Origin: Cupriavidus taiwanensis
GTDB taxonomy: Bacteria > Pseudomonadota > Gammaproteobacteria > Burkholderiales > Burkholderiaceae
Direction: 5' to 3'
Assembly (NCBI RefSeq): GCF_900250115.1
Contig: NZ_LT984804.1
Span: 1,193,301-1,257,300 of the forward strand
Length of the DNA: 64,000 bases
Below, one piece after another: positions 52,490 to 62,600 of the stretch (position 1 is the first letter of the stretch; the number at the start of each line of letters is the position of its first letter). The position numbers were made by a program, and so were the translations under genes. The notes beneath the pieces are model-generated. The model was not told the origin of the DNA. It ran no database searches and was given only the letters and a program-made list of their open reading frames with translations.

Positions 52490-53923
52490 TCAGCTCCGGG
52501 TGCGTGCGGTGGGGGTGGGGGCGAGCGCTTCATCGTCGTCCACGGCCGACAGGGGCCGCGCCGGCGTATGCTCGCGACCGGGGCCGCCATGCGGCTTGGG
52601 CTCTTCCAGCAGCGGACCCTTGCGCACCAGACGCATCATGTAGGCGATGCCGACGCCGAACACGAAGCAATACGCAACCACGAAGATCGCCAGCGTCACC
52701 GCCAGTTCCGGCACGCCGTGCGGCGACACCGCGTCCGCGGTGCGCTGCAGCCCATACACCACCCACGGCTGGCGCCCGATCTCGGTGGTGTACCAGCCGG
52801 CCAGGATCGCGATCACGCCTGCGGGTCCCATCCACAAGGCCATATGCAGGAACGGACGGACGCGATAGATCCGGTCGCGGCGCCGCAAGACCAGGCTCCA
52901 CACGCCCAGCAGGATCATCAGGAGCCCCAGCCCCACCATCACCCGGAACGACCAGAACAGGATTGCCGCATTGGGCCGGTCTTCCGGCGGGAACTCCTTC
53001 AGGCCCTGGATCTGCCCGTCCCAGCTGTGGGTCAGGATCAGGCTGCCCAGGTGCGGCACTTCGACCGCGAAGCGGGTTTCCTCGCGCTCCATGTCGGGCC
53101 AGCCGAACAGCAGCAGCGGCAGGGCCTCGTTGCCCTTGTTTTCCCAATGCCCCTCCAGCGCGGCGATCTTGGCGGGCTGGTGCTTGAGCGTATTGAGGCC
53201 GTGGAAGTCGCCGATCACCGCCTGGATCGGCGCGACGATCAGCAGCATCCACATCGCCATCGACAGCATCTTGCGGATGGCGGGATTGTCCCGTCCGCGC
53301 AGCAGGTGCCAGGCGGCGGAGGCGCCGACAAACAGCGCAGTGGCCAGGAAGGCCGCCACGCTCATATGCACCAGGCGATACGGGAACGACGGATTGAAGA
53401 TGACTTCGAACCAGTTGGTGGGCACCACGCGGCCGTCGATGATCTCGAAGCCCGCCGGCGTCTGCATCCAGCTGTTCGACGCCAGGATCCACGTCGCCGA
53501 GATCAGCGTGCCCAGCGCCACCATCACGGTGGAGAAGAAATGCAGCCCCGGGCCGACCCGGTTCCAGCCGAACAGCATCACGCCAAGAAAGCCGGCTTCC
53601 AGGAAGAAGGCGGTCAGCACTTCATAGGTCAGCAGCGGCCCGGTGATGCTGCCGGCAAACTCGGAGAAAAAACTCCAGTTGGTGCCGAACTGGTAAGCCA
53701 TCACCAGGCCGGAAACCACCCCCATGCCGAAGTTGACGGCAAAGATCTTGGACCAGAAGTGGTAGAGGTCGCGGTACAGCGGCCGTTGCGTGCGCAGCCA
53801 GCAGCCCTCGAGCACGGCCAGATAGGCGGCCAGGCCAATGGTGATGGCGGGAAAGACGATGTGGAAGGAAATGGTGAAGCCAAACTGGATGCGGGCGAGG
53901 TCGAGCGCGGTCAAACCAAACAT
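52490..53923 (-). CDS. cioA: Cyanide-insensitive terminal oxidase subunit I (bd type)
   Basis: A 477-residue CydA/CioA protein, quinol:O2 oxidoreductase with three haems. DLARIQFGFTISFHIVFPAI holds the distal haem His (His21). WYTTEIGRQPWVVYGLQRT is the quinol-linked segment. The Q-loop is short, as in CIO enzymes and unlike E. coli CydA. GGAGAA precedes ATG 53923. It gives respiration at low O2 and resists cyanide. Confidence 0.95.
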   Translation of the reverse strand: MFGLTALDLARIQFGFTISFHIVFPAITIGLAAYLAVLEGCWLRTQRPLYRDLYHFWSKIFAVNFGMGVVSGLVMAYQFGTNWSFFSEFAGSITGPLLTYEVLTAFFLEAGFLGVMLFGWNRVGPGLHFFSTVMVALGTLISATWILASNSWMQTPAGFEIIDGRVVPTNWFEVIFNPSFPYRLVHMSVAAFLATALFVGASAAWHLLRGRDNPAIRKMLSMAMWMLLIVAPIQAVIGDFHGLNTLKHQPAKIAALEGHWENKGNEALPLLLFGWPDMEREETRFAVEVPHLGSLILTHSWDGQIQGLKEFPPEDRPNAAILFWSFRVMVGLGLLMILLGVWSLVLRRRDRIYRVRPFLHMALWMGPAGVIAILAGWYTTEIGRQPWVVYGLQRTADAVSPHGVPELAVTLAIFVVAYCFVFGVGIAYMMRLVRKGPLLEEPKPHGGPGREHTPARPLSAVDDDEALAPTPTARTRS

Positions 53924-54333
53924 GTCGTGTTCTCCGGGGCGCTGGCCTGGCGCATGCCTTGGACGGGCGCGGACCGCCTTTGAACAAACTCTGGCAGTCG
54001 GATCCGTGGGCAGGAGCGCGCCGGGGGCGCGGGGGCGCAGGCGCGTGCGGTAAGCGTAGTGTACGCCGCGCGGACCGCAAAGGGCAGCGTGATGCCCGGT
54101 GGCAGCCGGGCGACATATCGCCGCACCTTCGGGCACGCGCGGCCGTCGTTGCGCCGCGCAGGCCATTGCCGATGAACAGATCGTAGCGGACCCGCGCGAG
54201 GCGGAACAGAATCAAGTCCGGAGAAAAAAACCGTATCAGATTTGCGCATTGCATCAGGGATGAGGGCTGACAACGCGGGCAGGGAAGTGCATAGTTATGC
54301 GCCCTGTCTCGCCGCTCTCTTGCGTCCTTCCCC
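53924..54333. other. Intergenic region between cioA and the divergent TauE/SafE gene
   Basis: About 410 bp with no supported gene. It must contain the cioA promoter and perhaps that of the permease gene. A short A-run lies at 54226-54236 and the DNA there is less GC-rich. I found no clear -35/-10 pair and no Fnr-type box. Confidence 0.4.
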
Positions 54334-55098
54334 GTGCCCTTCGATTCCACCTTGCTGATCGTCATTGCCGGCGCCGCCGTGGCGGGCTTCGTCCAGGGCT
54401 TGTCCGGCTTTGCCTTCGGCATGGTGGCGATGTCGTTCTGGGCCTGGGCGATCGAACCGCGCCTGGCGGCGGCGATGACGGTGTTCGGCGCGCTCACCGG
54501 CCAGTTGCTGGCGGCCGCGTCGGTGCGCCGCGGCCTGTCGTGGCGGCGCCTGTGGCCCTTCGTTGCCGGCGGCGTGGCCGGCATCCCGCTGGGCGTGGCG
54601 GTGCTGCCGCTGCTCGACGCGCAGTGGTTCAAGGCGGTGCTGGGCGCCTTCCTGACGCTGTGGTGCCCGGTGATGCTGATGGCGCGGCGGCTGCCGCATA
54701 TCGGCGTGGGCGGGCGCGTGGCCGACGGCGTGGCCGGCGCCGCCGGCGGCGTGATGGGTGGCATCGGCGGCTTTACCGGCGTAATTCCCACGCTGTGGTG
54801 CACCCTGCGCGGCTTCGACAAGGACGAGCAGCGCGCCGTAATCCAGAACTTCAACCTCGCCACGCTGGCCATGACCATGGCCGCCTATGTCGGCCAGGGC
54901 ATCGTCACGCGCGAGATGCTGCCCATGTTCCTGGTGGTGGCGCCGGCGATGCTGGTGCCCACGCTGCTGGGCACCCGGCTTTACCTGGGCATCAGCGAGG
55001 CAACCTTCCGCAAGATCGTGCTGTCGCTGCTGACGGCGTCAGGGATGGCGCTGCTCGCCACTTCCGTGCCGGTGCTGGTCGCGCGCGGCGCTGGCTAG
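54334..55098 (+). CDS. TauE/SafE-family permease
   Basis: A 254-residue permease with about eight membrane segments. The two repeats each begin with a glycine-rich turn (AGFVQGLSGFAFGMVAM; GGVMGGIGGFTGVIPTLW), the family mark. Members export or import sulfite, sulfoacetate and other organosulfur or carboxylate compounds. It starts at GTG 54334, but no good ribosome-binding site is visible. Its 3' end overlaps the convergent isomerase-like gene by four bases. Confidence 0.85.
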   Translation: MPFDSTLLIVIAGAAVAGFVQGLSGFAFGMVAMSFWAWAIEPRLAAAMTVFGALTGQLLAAASVRRGLSWRRLWPFVAGGVAGIPLGVAVLPLLDAQWFKAVLGAFLTLWCPVMLMARRLPHIGVGGRVADGVAGAAGGVMGGIGGFTGVIPTLWCTLRGFDKDEQRAVIQNFNLATLAMTMAAYVGQGIVTREMLPMFLVVAPAMLVPTLLGTRLYLGISEATFRKIVLSLLTASGMALLATSVPVLVARGAG

Positions 55099-55691
55099 GG
55101 CCGCGCCAGCGCGTCTTCCACGAACAAGAGACGGTCGTTGCCCCAGAACAGCTCGTCGCCGACGATAAAGCTGGGCGCGCCGAACACGCCGCGCGTGACC
55201 GCGTGCTCGGTGTCGCGCTTGAGCGCCTGCTTGACTTCCGGGTCGTCCACCAGCGTCAGCGCGGCCCGTGGATCGAAGCCCGCGGCGGCCAGCACCGCGC
55301 CGATCTCGGCCGGGTCGTTGAGGTTACGGCCCTGTTCCCACATTGCGCTGAACATGGCGTCGGCATAGCGCAGGAAGGTGGCGTCGTCCTGGCGCAGGTA
55401 GCCGGTGGCGCCGCGCATCAGCATCAGCGTATTCACCGGGAAATGCGGATTCTGCCGGAACGGCACGCCATAGCGCCCGGCCCAGCGCGCGGTGTCGGCA
55501 TGCAGCCAGCCCAGCTTGGCGGGCACCTCGGCGGGACTGTGGTTGCCGGTGGCCTTGAACACGCCACCGAGCAGAATCGGACGCCAGACGATGGTGGCGC
55601 CGGTGCGCTGCGCCACGCGCGGCAATTCCTTCCATGCCAGGTATGAGTAGGGGCTGCCGAAATCAAAGAAGAATTCCACTTGCCTGGTCAC
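55095..55691 (-). CDS. 2-hydroxychromene-2-carboxylate isomerase-like (DsbA fold)
   Basis: A 198-residue protein of the kappa-class GST/HCCA isomerase group. VEFFFDFGSPYSYLAWKELP holds the Ser used in place of a DsbA Cys, and GVFGAPSFIVGDELFWGNDR is the cis-Pro region. It acts on aromatic-ring degradation intermediates with glutathione in known members. It starts at GTG 55691, with AGGAG seven bases upstream. Confidence 0.9.
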   Translation of the reverse strand: MTRQVEFFFDFGSPYSYLAWKELPRVAQRTGATIVWRPILLGGVFKATGNHSPAEVPAKLGWLHADTARWAGRYGVPFRQNPHFPVNTLMLMRGATGYLRQDDATFLRYADAMFSAMWEQGRNLNDPAEIGAVLAAAGFDPRAALTLVDDPEVKQALKRDTEHAVTRGVFGAPSFIVGDELFWGNDRLLFVEDALARP

Positions 55692-55765
55692 GGCCGGTCT
55701 CCTGTTGTGGTGGTCTGTATGCGCTGCGTGTTGTGCGTTGTGCGTGCGCTGGCGGCGCGCCTTGC

Positions 55766-56494
55766 CTACCAGCGTTCCATCCAGGGACGGAGGTCAAGCT
55801 CATGCGTCCACGCGTCGCGTGGCTGCTGGTGCAGCATCCAGTAGGTATCGGCGATATGGTCGGGATTGACGATGCCGTCCTGGGCCTTGGCCGCGTAGCG
55901 CTCCGGGAAGTTCTCGCAAATCCACTCGGTGTCGATGGCAGCATCGATCACCAGGTGCGCGACGTGGATGTTCTTTGGCCCCAGTTCGCGCGCCATGCTT
56001 TGCGCCAGCGCCCGCAGCGCGTGCTTGGCGCCGGCAAAGGCGGCCATGTTCTCGCGCCCGCGCAGGCTGGCGGTGGCGCCGGTAAAGAAGATCGAGCCCC
56101 GTTGGCGCGGCAGCATCGCGCGCGCGGCCTCGCGGCCCATCAGGAAGCCGCCGAAGCACGCCATCTCCCAGACCTTGTAGTACACGCGCGCGCTGGTCTC
56201 GGTGATGGGAAACTGCACGTTGGCGCCGATATTGAAGACCGCCACCTCCAGCGGCGCGATCTCGCGCTCGATGCGCGCGATCAGCTCGACGGTCTGGTCT
56301 TCCTTGCGCGCGTCGCAGCCAAAGGCATGGGCTTCGCCGCCATCGGCGCGGATCTGCTGCACCAGCGGCTGCAGCTTGTCGGCATGGCGGCGCGTCACGC
56401 AGGCAACGTAGCCCTCGCGGGCAAAGCGCCTTGCAATGGCGCCGCCGGTGGCGTCGCCAGCCCCGACGACGAGGACGGCCTTCTTTTCGGGCAT
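55766..56494 (-). CDS. Short-chain dehydrogenase/reductase-like protein with Phe at the catalytic Tyr
   Basis: A 242-residue SDR. The nucleotide site is VLVVGAGDATGGAIARRFA and NIGAN replaces the usual NNAG. Ser lies in FFTGATASL. The catalytic pair normally read as Y-x-x-x-K is FAGAKHAL here: Lys is present but Tyr is Phe. The protein may bind NAD(P) without normal catalysis or use another acid. AGGAG precedes ATG 56494. It is followed, 74 bp on, by the isomerase-like gene on the same strand. Confidence 0.88.
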   Translation of the reverse strand: MPEKKAVLVVGAGDATGGAIARRFAREGYVACVTRRHADKLQPLVQQIRADGGEAHAFGCDARKEDQTVELIARIEREIAPLEVAVFNIGANVQFPITETSARVYYKVWEMACFGGFLMGREAARAMLPRQRGSIFFTGATASLRGRENMAAFAGAKHALRALAQSMARELGPKNIHVAHLVIDAAIDTEWICENFPERYAAKAQDGIVNPDHIADTYWMLHQQPRDAWTHELDLRPWMERW

Positions 56495-56593
56495 GGATGT
56501 CTCCTGGCTTGGTGCCCCGCCTGGCGTGCGCGGGGCTCCCCGGAGCATGATCCTAACAGCGATGGCGCAAGCGCGCCGGCCCGCACGCGCAAC

Positions 56594-57529
56594 CTATTGC
56601 CGCGCCGCCGCCTCTTGCCGCAGGCACGCCACCAGCTGGTCGGTGCCGATCGACGGCGCGCGTTCGCGCAGCGTGATGATGCCCACGGGTGGCAGCTCGA
56701 CCGGCACCTCCATCTTCAGCACCTGCAGCCGGCCTTCCTGCTGCATCGCCATGGCAACCGATGCGGCCATGAAGGCGGCGGCCCCGCGCTGATCGACGAA
56801 GGCGGCCTGGGCCAGGTACGAGGAGGTCTCGATCACGTCCTGCGGCGGATGCAGGCCGTGGCGGAAGAAGGCTTGCTCGATCTTCACCCGCAGCGAAGCC
56901 CACGGCGGCGGCAGCACGCACGGCATCGCGGCCAGGTCGGCCCAGCCCGGCCGGGCCTTGCGCGCCAGCTTGTGGCCACGCCGCACCACGACCACCATCG
57001 GCTCTTCATAAAGCGCTTCGGTCAGCAGGTCGGGCGCGGCATAGCCGGGCTCGAGCCGGCCCACGATCAGGTCGAGTTCGCGCAGGCGCAGCTTGGGCAG
57101 CAGGTGGGTCAGGTCGCCTTCCTCCACCAGTACGGTGGCGTGCGCGTGGCGCTGCTTGAGTGTGCCGACGGCCTGCGCCAGCAGCACCGGCAAGGCCGCG
57201 CCCATCGAGCCCACGCGGATGCGCCCGGACGCGCCGCTCTGCACCGCGGCAATCTCGTCGCGGGTCTGTTCGTACTGCGCCAGCACCGAGCGCGCAAAGC
57301 GCACCAGCGACTCGCCCGCGGGAGTCGGCTCGGTGCCGCGGGTAGAGCGCGTGAACAGCGTCAGCCCCATCATTTTCTCGACCTCGGTCAGCACCTTGGA
57401 CACCGCCGGCTGGCTCACCGACAGGAATTCCGCGGTGCGGCCGAGATGGCGAAACTCGTCCAGCGCCACCAGCAGTTGCAGGTGGCGCAGCTTGATATTG
57501 GAGCGCAGCGCGCGGTCGATCTGTACCAC
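56594..57529 (-). CDS. LysR-family regulator (PcaQ/GbpR-like)
   Basis: A 311-residue LysR protein. The HTH reads LRHLQLLVALDEFRHLGRTA then EFLSVSQPAVSKVLTEVEKM; the effector domain has RIRVGSMGAALPVLLAQAV. The frame starts at GTG 57529 without a clear ribosome-binding site. It diverges from the aldarate operon, and a palindrome lies in the 143-bp gap, so it probably controls that operon. PcaQ/GbpR relatives respond to sugar acids or aromatic acids. Confidence 0.9.
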   Translation of the reverse strand: MVQIDRALRSNIKLRHLQLLVALDEFRHLGRTAEFLSVSQPAVSKVLTEVEKMMGLTLFTRSTRGTEPTPAGESLVRFARSVLAQYEQTRDEIAAVQSGASGRIRVGSMGAALPVLLAQAVGTLKQRHAHATVLVEEGDLTHLLPKLRLRELDLIVGRLEPGYAAPDLLTEALYEEPMVVVVRRGHKLARKARPGWADLAAMPCVLPPPWASLRVKIEQAFFRHGLHPPQDVIETSSYLAQAAFVDQRGAAAFMAASVAMAMQQEGRLQVLKMEVPVELPPVGIITLRERAPSIGTDQLVACLRQEAAARQ

Positions 57530-57543
57530 GCCCGCAGTCTATC

Positions 57544-57557
57544 TAACCTCGAGGTTA
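57544..57557. promoter_or_regulatory. LysR-type operator candidate
   Basis: TAACCTCGAGGTTA, a perfect 14-bp palindrome, 15 bp upstream of the LysR start. Its outer T...A pattern fits the LysR T-N11/12-A rule. The divergent promoter of the aldarate operon should lie beside it. Confidence 0.65.
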
Positions 57558-57672
57558 TGAAGCAATGCCAATTTTCGATTGGATTGTTATGGACGGAGAC
57601 AACAGAATGCGGGCATGACGAGGCTGGCAGCGCCGGTCCCGCCGATAATCAGAACATCGGAGACACCTGCAA

Positions 57673-58677
57673 ATGACTCAAGCATTTCCCATCGATGCCA
57701 AGCGCCGCCGCCTGCTCATCGGAGCCGCCGCGGGTGCCACCGGCGTGCTGTTGCCGGCCACGCGCGCGTTGGCCGACCAGTACCCGGAGCGTCCCATCAC
57801 CTTCATCTGCCCGTGGCCGGTGGGCGGCACCGCCGACCAGTCGATGCGCGCGCTGTGCCAGGTGGCCGGCGGCATCCTGAAGCAGTCGATCGTGGTGGAG
57901 AACCGCGCCGGCGCGTCCGGCATGATCGGCACCAAGGCGCTGGCGCGCGCCAATCCCGATGGCTATACCATCGGCCAGATCCCGATCTCGGTGACGCGCT
58001 TCGCGCAGCTCGGCATGCTGCAGCTGGACCCTCGCACCGAGCTGACCTACCTGGCGCGCACCTCGGGCCAGACCTTCGGCATCGCGGTGCCGGCCAGCTC
58101 GCGCTACAAGACGCTGCAGGACGTGGTGGCCGCCGCCAAGGCCAGCCCCGGCAAGCTCACCTATGCGCACGCCGGCATCGGCGGCGCCACCCATGTCGGC
58201 ATGGAACAGTTCGCGCTGGCCGCCGGCATCCAGTTCAATGCCATCGCCTACAAGGGCGGCGCCGCCGCGCTGCAGGACGTGCTGGCCGGGCAGGTGGAAC
58301 TGCTGGCCGATTCCAGCTCATGGGCGCCGCATGTCGAAGCCGGCAAGCTGCGCCTGCTGGCAACGTGGGGCGAACAGCGCGCGACCCGCTTCAAGGACAC
58401 GCCCACGCTCAAGGAGCTGGGCTACAACGTGGTGGTGGAAGCGCCCAACGGCATCGGCGCGCCCAGGGGCCTGCCGCCTGCCGTGGAAAAGAAGCTGCGC
58501 GACACCTTCCGCGCCGCGGTCGCCAGCAACGAGTTCAGACAGGTCGCGGCGCGGCTGGACGCGCCCGTGATGTACCTGGACGGGCCCGACTACAAGAAGT
58601 ACGTTGCCAGCGTCTATGAACAGGAAACCCAGCTGATCCAGCGCCTCAAGCTGAAAGAACTGCTGCAGCAAAGCTGA
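57673..58677 (+). CDS. Bug-family (TctC-like) solute-binding protein
   Basis: A 334-residue periplasmic binding protein. The RRR-containing N-terminus and hydrophobic core up to ADQYPERPI form a signal sequence, possibly Tat. ITFICPWPVGGTADQSMRAL is the conserved Bug carboxylate-binding loop, and PGKLTYAHAGIGGATHVG the second. No TctA/TctB membrane partners are adjacent, which is common in Burkholderiales. It probably captures an aldarate or similar acid. GGAG lies near the start. Confidence 0.92.
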   Translation: MTQAFPIDAKRRRLLIGAAAGATGVLLPATRALADQYPERPITFICPWPVGGTADQSMRALCQVAGGILKQSIVVENRAGASGMIGTKALARANPDGYTIGQIPISVTRFAQLGMLQLDPRTELTYLARTSGQTFGIAVPASSRYKTLQDVVAAAKASPGKLTYAHAGIGGATHVGMEQFALAAGIQFNAIAYKGGAAALQDVLAGQVELLADSSSWAPHVEAGKLRLLATWGEQRATRFKDTPTLKELGYNVVVEAPNGIGAPRGLPPAVEKKLRDTFRAAVASNEFRQVAARLDAPVMYLDGPDYKKYVASVYEQETQLIQRLKLKELLQQS

Positions 58678-58700
58678 CGGCACGCGAAGGCCAAGACCCA

Positions 58701-60224
58701 GTGAATCCCAATCCCGTCATCCGGCTGCACCCCAACGACAACGTGCTGGTCGCGCGCAGCGACCTCGCCCTGGGCCAGCAGCTGGCCGATCCGGCCGTGC
58801 GCGTGCGAGCGCAGGTCCCGGCCGGCCACAAGATCGCGGCCTGCGCCATCGCGGCCGGCACCCCGGTGCGCAAGTTCGATACCGTCATCGGCATGGCCCT
58901 GCGCGATATCGCGCAGGGCGAGCACGTGCATGCGCACAACCTGACGCTGGTCGATTTCTACCGCGATCCGGCCTTCTGCCAGGATGTGCGTCCGGTGGAT
59001 TACGTGCCGGAGGCGCAGCGCGCCACCTTCAACGGCTTTGTGCGCGCGGACGGCCGCGTCGGCACGCGCAACTTCATCGGCATCCTGTCGTCGGTCAATT
59101 GCTCGTCCACCGTGATCCGCCAGATCGCGGCGCATTTCACGCCGCAGCGGCTCGCCGGTTATCCCAATGTCGATGGCGTGGTCGCCTTTGCGCAGACCAG
59201 CGGCTGCGGCATGTCATCGCCGAGCGAGCATTTCGACGTGCTGCGCCGCACGCTGGCCGGCTATGCGCGCCATCCCAACCTGGCCGGGGTGCTGATCGTC
59301 GGGCTGGGCTGCGAGCGCAACCAGGTCGCGGCGCTGGTGGAGTCGCAAGGGCTGGAGCCGGGGCCCGCGGTGCATACGCTGGTGATGCAGGATGCCGGCG
59401 GCACGCGCGCCACCATCGCGGCCGGAATCCGCGCGATCGAATCGATGCTGCCGGCGGCCAATGCCGCGCTGCGCCAGCCGGTGCCTGCCAGCCATCTGAA
59501 GATCGGGCTGGAGTGCGGCGGCTCCGACGGTTTTTCCGGAATCAGCGCCAACCCCGCGCTGGGCGCGGCAATGGATATCCTGGTGCGTCATGGCGGCACG
59601 GCGATCCTGTCGGAGACCCCGGAGATCCATGGCGTCGAGTTCATGCTGACGCGCCGCGCGGTCACGCCGGAAGTGGGGCAGAAGCTGCTGGACCGCCTCG
59701 CCTGGTGGGAGCGCTACACCGCCGGCCACAACGCGCAGTTCAACGGCGTGGTCGGCCATGGCAACCAGCAGGGCGGCCTCGCCAATATCTTCGAGAAGTC
59801 GCTGGGCTCGGCCATGAAGGGCGGCACCACGCCGCTGCAGGCGGTCTATGAGTACGCCGAGCCGATCGACCAGGCCGGCTTTGTGTTCATGGACTCGCCC
59901 GGCTATGACCCGGTGGCCGTCACCGGCCAGATCGCCAGCGGCGCCAACCTGATCTGCTTTACCACCGGACGTGGCTCGATGTTCGGCTCCAAGCCGGCGC
60001 CGACGATCAAGCTGGCGTCGAACTCGGCGATGTATCACCGTCTCGAAGAAGACATGGACATCAACTGCGGCCTGGTGCTCGACGGCGAGCTGAGCGTGCC
60101 GCAGATGGGCCAGCGCATCTTCGACCATATCCTGCGCGCGGCCTCGGGCGAGCCCACCAAGAGCGAATTGCTCGGGCTGGGCGACAACGAGTTCGTGCCG
60201 TGGCACCTCGGCATCGTCAGCTGA
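58701..60224 (+). CDS. garD: Galactarate/altronate dehydratase family (UxaA/GarD)
   Basis: A 507-residue dehydratase. An N-terminal SAF domain (about 1-100) is followed by the catalytic part with RADGRVGTRNFIGILSSVNC and later GLECGGSDGFSGISANPALG, both characteristic of the GarD/UxaA family. It removes water from a hexarate (or hexonate) to give a keto-deoxy acid. It starts at GTG 58701 with AAGG upstream. Its neighbours (aldolase, semialdehyde dehydrogenase) fit hexarate catabolism, so GarD is favoured over UxaA. Confidence 0.9.
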   Translation: MNPNPVIRLHPNDNVLVARSDLALGQQLADPAVRVRAQVPAGHKIAACAIAAGTPVRKFDTVIGMALRDIAQGEHVHAHNLTLVDFYRDPAFCQDVRPVDYVPEAQRATFNGFVRADGRVGTRNFIGILSSVNCSSTVIRQIAAHFTPQRLAGYPNVDGVVAFAQTSGCGMSSPSEHFDVLRRTLAGYARHPNLAGVLIVGLGCERNQVAALVESQGLEPGPAVHTLVMQDAGGTRATIAAGIRAIESMLPAANAALRQPVPASHLKIGLECGGSDGFSGISANPALGAAMDILVRHGGTAILSETPEIHGVEFMLTRRAVTPEVGQKLLDRLAWWERYTAGHNAQFNGVVGHGNQQGGLANIFEKSLGSAMKGGTTPLQAVYEYAEPIDQAGFVFMDSPGYDPVAVTGQIASGANLICFTTGRGSMFGSKPAPTIKLASNSAMYHRLEEDMDINCGLVLDGELSVPQMGQRIFDHILRAASGEPTKSELLGLGDNEFVPWHLGIVS

Positions 60225-60258
60225 GGCGCGCGTTACCCATCTCTCTCCACACATATCG

Positions 60259-61731
60259 ATGCTGACGCTTTCCGAGCCCACGCTGCTGCGCAGCCAGAAC
60301 CTGGTCGATGGCCAATGGCGCGAAGCCGGCCTGGCTGCGCGATTTCCCGTTACCGACCCGGCCACCGGCGAGGCCTTCGCCAAGGTGGCCGACAGCGATG
60401 CCGGCGATGCGCGCCTTGCCGTCGACGCCGCGGCCGCGGCCTTCCCGGCATGGAGCCGCCGGCCCGCCCGCGAACGCGCGCAGCTGCTCAAGCGCTGGCA
60501 TGCGCTGATCCTTGCCCACCAGGAAGACCTGGCGCGCATCATCTCGACCGAACAGGGCAAGCCGCTGAAGGAGGCGCGCGGCGAGGTGCAGTACGGCGCG
60601 TCGTACGTGGAATGGTTTGCCGAGGAAGCCACGCGCATCTGCGGCGACATCGTGGCCGAGGCCGTGCCCGGCCGCAAGCTGCTGGTGCTGAAAGAGCCGG
60701 TGGGCGTGGTCGCGGCCATTACGCCATGGAACTTCCCGCTGGCGATGATCGCCCGCAAGATCGCGCCGGCGCTGGCCGCGGGCTGCACGGTGGTGGCCAA
60801 GCCCGCCGAGGACACGCCGTTGACGGCGCTGGCACTGGCGTGGCTGGCGCAGCAGGCCGGCATGCCGGCGGGCGTCGTCAACATCGTTACGGCGTCGCGC
60901 GAACACACGCCCGGGGTGGTCGATGCCTGGCTGGCAGACAGCCGCGTGCGCAAGGTCACGTTCACCGGCTCGACGCCGGTCGGCAAGCACCTGGCGCGCG
61001 AATCGGCGGCGACGCTGAAGAAGCTCTCGCTCGAGCTGGGCGGCAATGCGCCGTTCATCGTCTTCGACGATGCCGACCTCGATGCCGCGGTCGATGGCCT
61101 GATGGCATCCAAGTTCCGCAACGGCGGGCAGACCTGCGTGTGCCCGAACCGGGTCTATGTGCATGACGCCGTGCACGACGCGTTTGTAGAGCGCGTGGCG
61201 CAGCGCGTGGGCGCGCTCCATGTCGGCCCCGCCACCGAAGACGCCGCACAGATCGGGCCGATGATCAATGCCCGCGCCGTCGACAAGATCGCGCGCCATG
61301 TCGAAGATGCGGTGGCACGGGGCGCGCGCGTGGTCACCGGCGGCAAGCGCGTGCGCAGCGCCGACGGCCCGCATTATTACGCGCCGACGGTGCTGGTCGA
61401 TGCCACGCCGGCGATGCAGTTGTCATGCGAAGAGACCTTCGGCCCGGTCGCGCCGATCTTCCGCTTCCGCGACGAAGCCGAGGTGATCCGCGACGCCAAC
61501 GACACCCCGTTCGGCCTGGCCGCATATTTCTACTCCAACGATATCCGCCGCATCTGGCGCGTGGCGCAGGCGCTGGAAACCGGCATGGTCGGCATCAACG
61601 AAGGCGCGATCGCGGCCGAGGCGGCGCCGTTCGGCGGCGTCAAGGAATCCGGCTACGGGCGCGAAGGCTCGCGCCACGGGCTGGACGACTACATGCATAG
61701 CAAGTACCTTTGCCAGGGCCAGCTCGGCTGA
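60259..61731 (+). CDS. Succinate-/2-oxoglutarate-semialdehyde dehydrogenase-type ALDH
   Basis: A 490-residue aldehyde dehydrogenase of the GabD group. [20 protein letters not shown] is the family's cofactor loop, [12 protein letters not shown] holds the catalytic Glu and [13 protein letters not shown] the nucleophile Cys. In an aldarate operon it may oxidise 2-oxoglutarate semialdehyde or the tartronate semialdehyde released by the aldolase. It lies 34 bp after garD. Confidence 0.92.
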   Translation: MLTLSEPTLLRSQNLVDGQWREAGLAARFPVTDPATGEAFAKVADSDAGDARLAVDAAAAAFPAWSRRPARERAQLLKRWHALILAHQEDLARIISTEQGKPLKEARGEVQYGASYVEWFAEEATRICGDIVAEAVPGRKLLVLKEPVGVVAAITPWNFPLAMIARKIAPALAAGCTVVAKPAEDTPLTALALAWLAQQAGMPAGVVNIVTASREHTPGVVDAWLADSRVRKVTFTGSTPVGKHLARESAATLKKLSLELGGNAPFIVFDDADLDAAVDGLMASKFRNGGQTCVCPNRVYVHDAVHDAFVERVAQRVGALHVGPATEDAAQIGPMINARAVDKIARHVEDAVARGARVVTGGKRVRSADGPHYYAPTVLVDATPAMQLSCEETFGPVAPIFRFRDEAEVIRDANDTPFGLAAYFYSNDIRRIWRVAQALETGMVGINEGAIAAEAAPFGGVKESGYGREGSRHGLDDYMHSKYLCQGQLG

Positions 61732-61768
61732 AGCGCCACGCGCCATCCCTTCGCTCCAGGAAATCCCC

Positions 61769-62575
61769 ATGCCCGCAAACAACCCCTTCAAGACCGCACT
61801 GGCCGCGCGCCAGGCGCAGATCGGCCTGTGGCTGTCGATGGCGACGCCGTACCTGGCCGAAGTCTCGGCCACCGCAGGCTTCGAATGGCTGCTGATAGAC
61901 GGCGAGCACGCGCCCAACGACCTGCGCTCGACCCTGCACGCGCTGCAGGCCGTGGCGCCGTATCCGGTGCAACCGGTGGTGCGCGCCGTGGCCGGCGAAG
62001 TGCCGCTGATCAAGCAGTTGCTGGATATCGGCGCGCGCAGCCTGCTGGTGCCGATGGTAGATACCGCGGAGCAGGCGCGCGCGCTGGTCAGCGCCACGCG
62101 CTACCCGCCGACTGGCATCCGCGGCGTGGGCAGCGCCATCGCGCGCGCGTCGCAGTGGAGCGCGCGCACCGATTACCTTGACGTGGCCGACGACGAAATC
62201 TGCCTGCTGGTGCAGGCCGAAACCGTCACCGCGCTGCAGAACCTGGAAGCGATCTGCGCGGTGGACGGCGTCGACGGCGTCTTCATCGGCCCGGCCGACC
62301 TGGCCGCCTCGATGGGCTACCGCGGCCGCCCCGGCCATCCGGACGTGCAGGCCGCCATCGAGGACGCAATGCGCACCATCATCGCCAGCGGCAAGGCCGC
62401 CGGCACGCTGACGTCGGACCCCGCGCTCGCGCGCCGCTACCTCGACCTGGGCTGCACCTTCGTCGCCACGGGCGTGGACGTGATGTTGTATGCCAATGCC
62501 GCGCGCAAGCTTGCCGCTTCGTTCCGTGAGCCGCATGCAGGCGCCGCCGCGGACAAGCCGTCCGCCGCATATTGA
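61769..62575 (+). CDS. garL: HpcH/HpaI-family aldolase, 5-keto-4-deoxy-D-glucarate aldolase-like
   Basis: A 268-residue class II aldolase with a TIM barrel. [17 protein letters not shown] has the metal-ligand and base region; [20 protein letters not shown] then [15 protein letters not shown] is the family signature with the metal-binding Glu and Asp. It should cleave 5-keto-4-deoxyglucarate to pyruvate and tartronate semialdehyde. It follows the dehydrogenase gene by 37 bp, third enzyme of the route. Confidence 0.88.
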   Translation: MPANNPFKTALAARQAQIGLWLSMATPYLAEVSATAGFEWLLIDGEHAPNDLRSTLHALQAVAPYPVQPVVRAVAGEVPLIKQLLDIGARSLLVPMVDTAEQARALVSATRYPPTGIRGVGSAIARASQWSARTDYLDVADDEICLLVQAETVTALQNLEAICAVDGVDGVFIGPADLAASMGYRGRPGHPDVQAAIEDAMRTIIASGKAAGTLTSDPALARRYLDLGCTFVATGVDVMLYANAARKLAASFREPHAGAAADKPSAAY

Positions 62576-62600
62576 TCCGCATCTCCTTCGCCTTGTCTCC

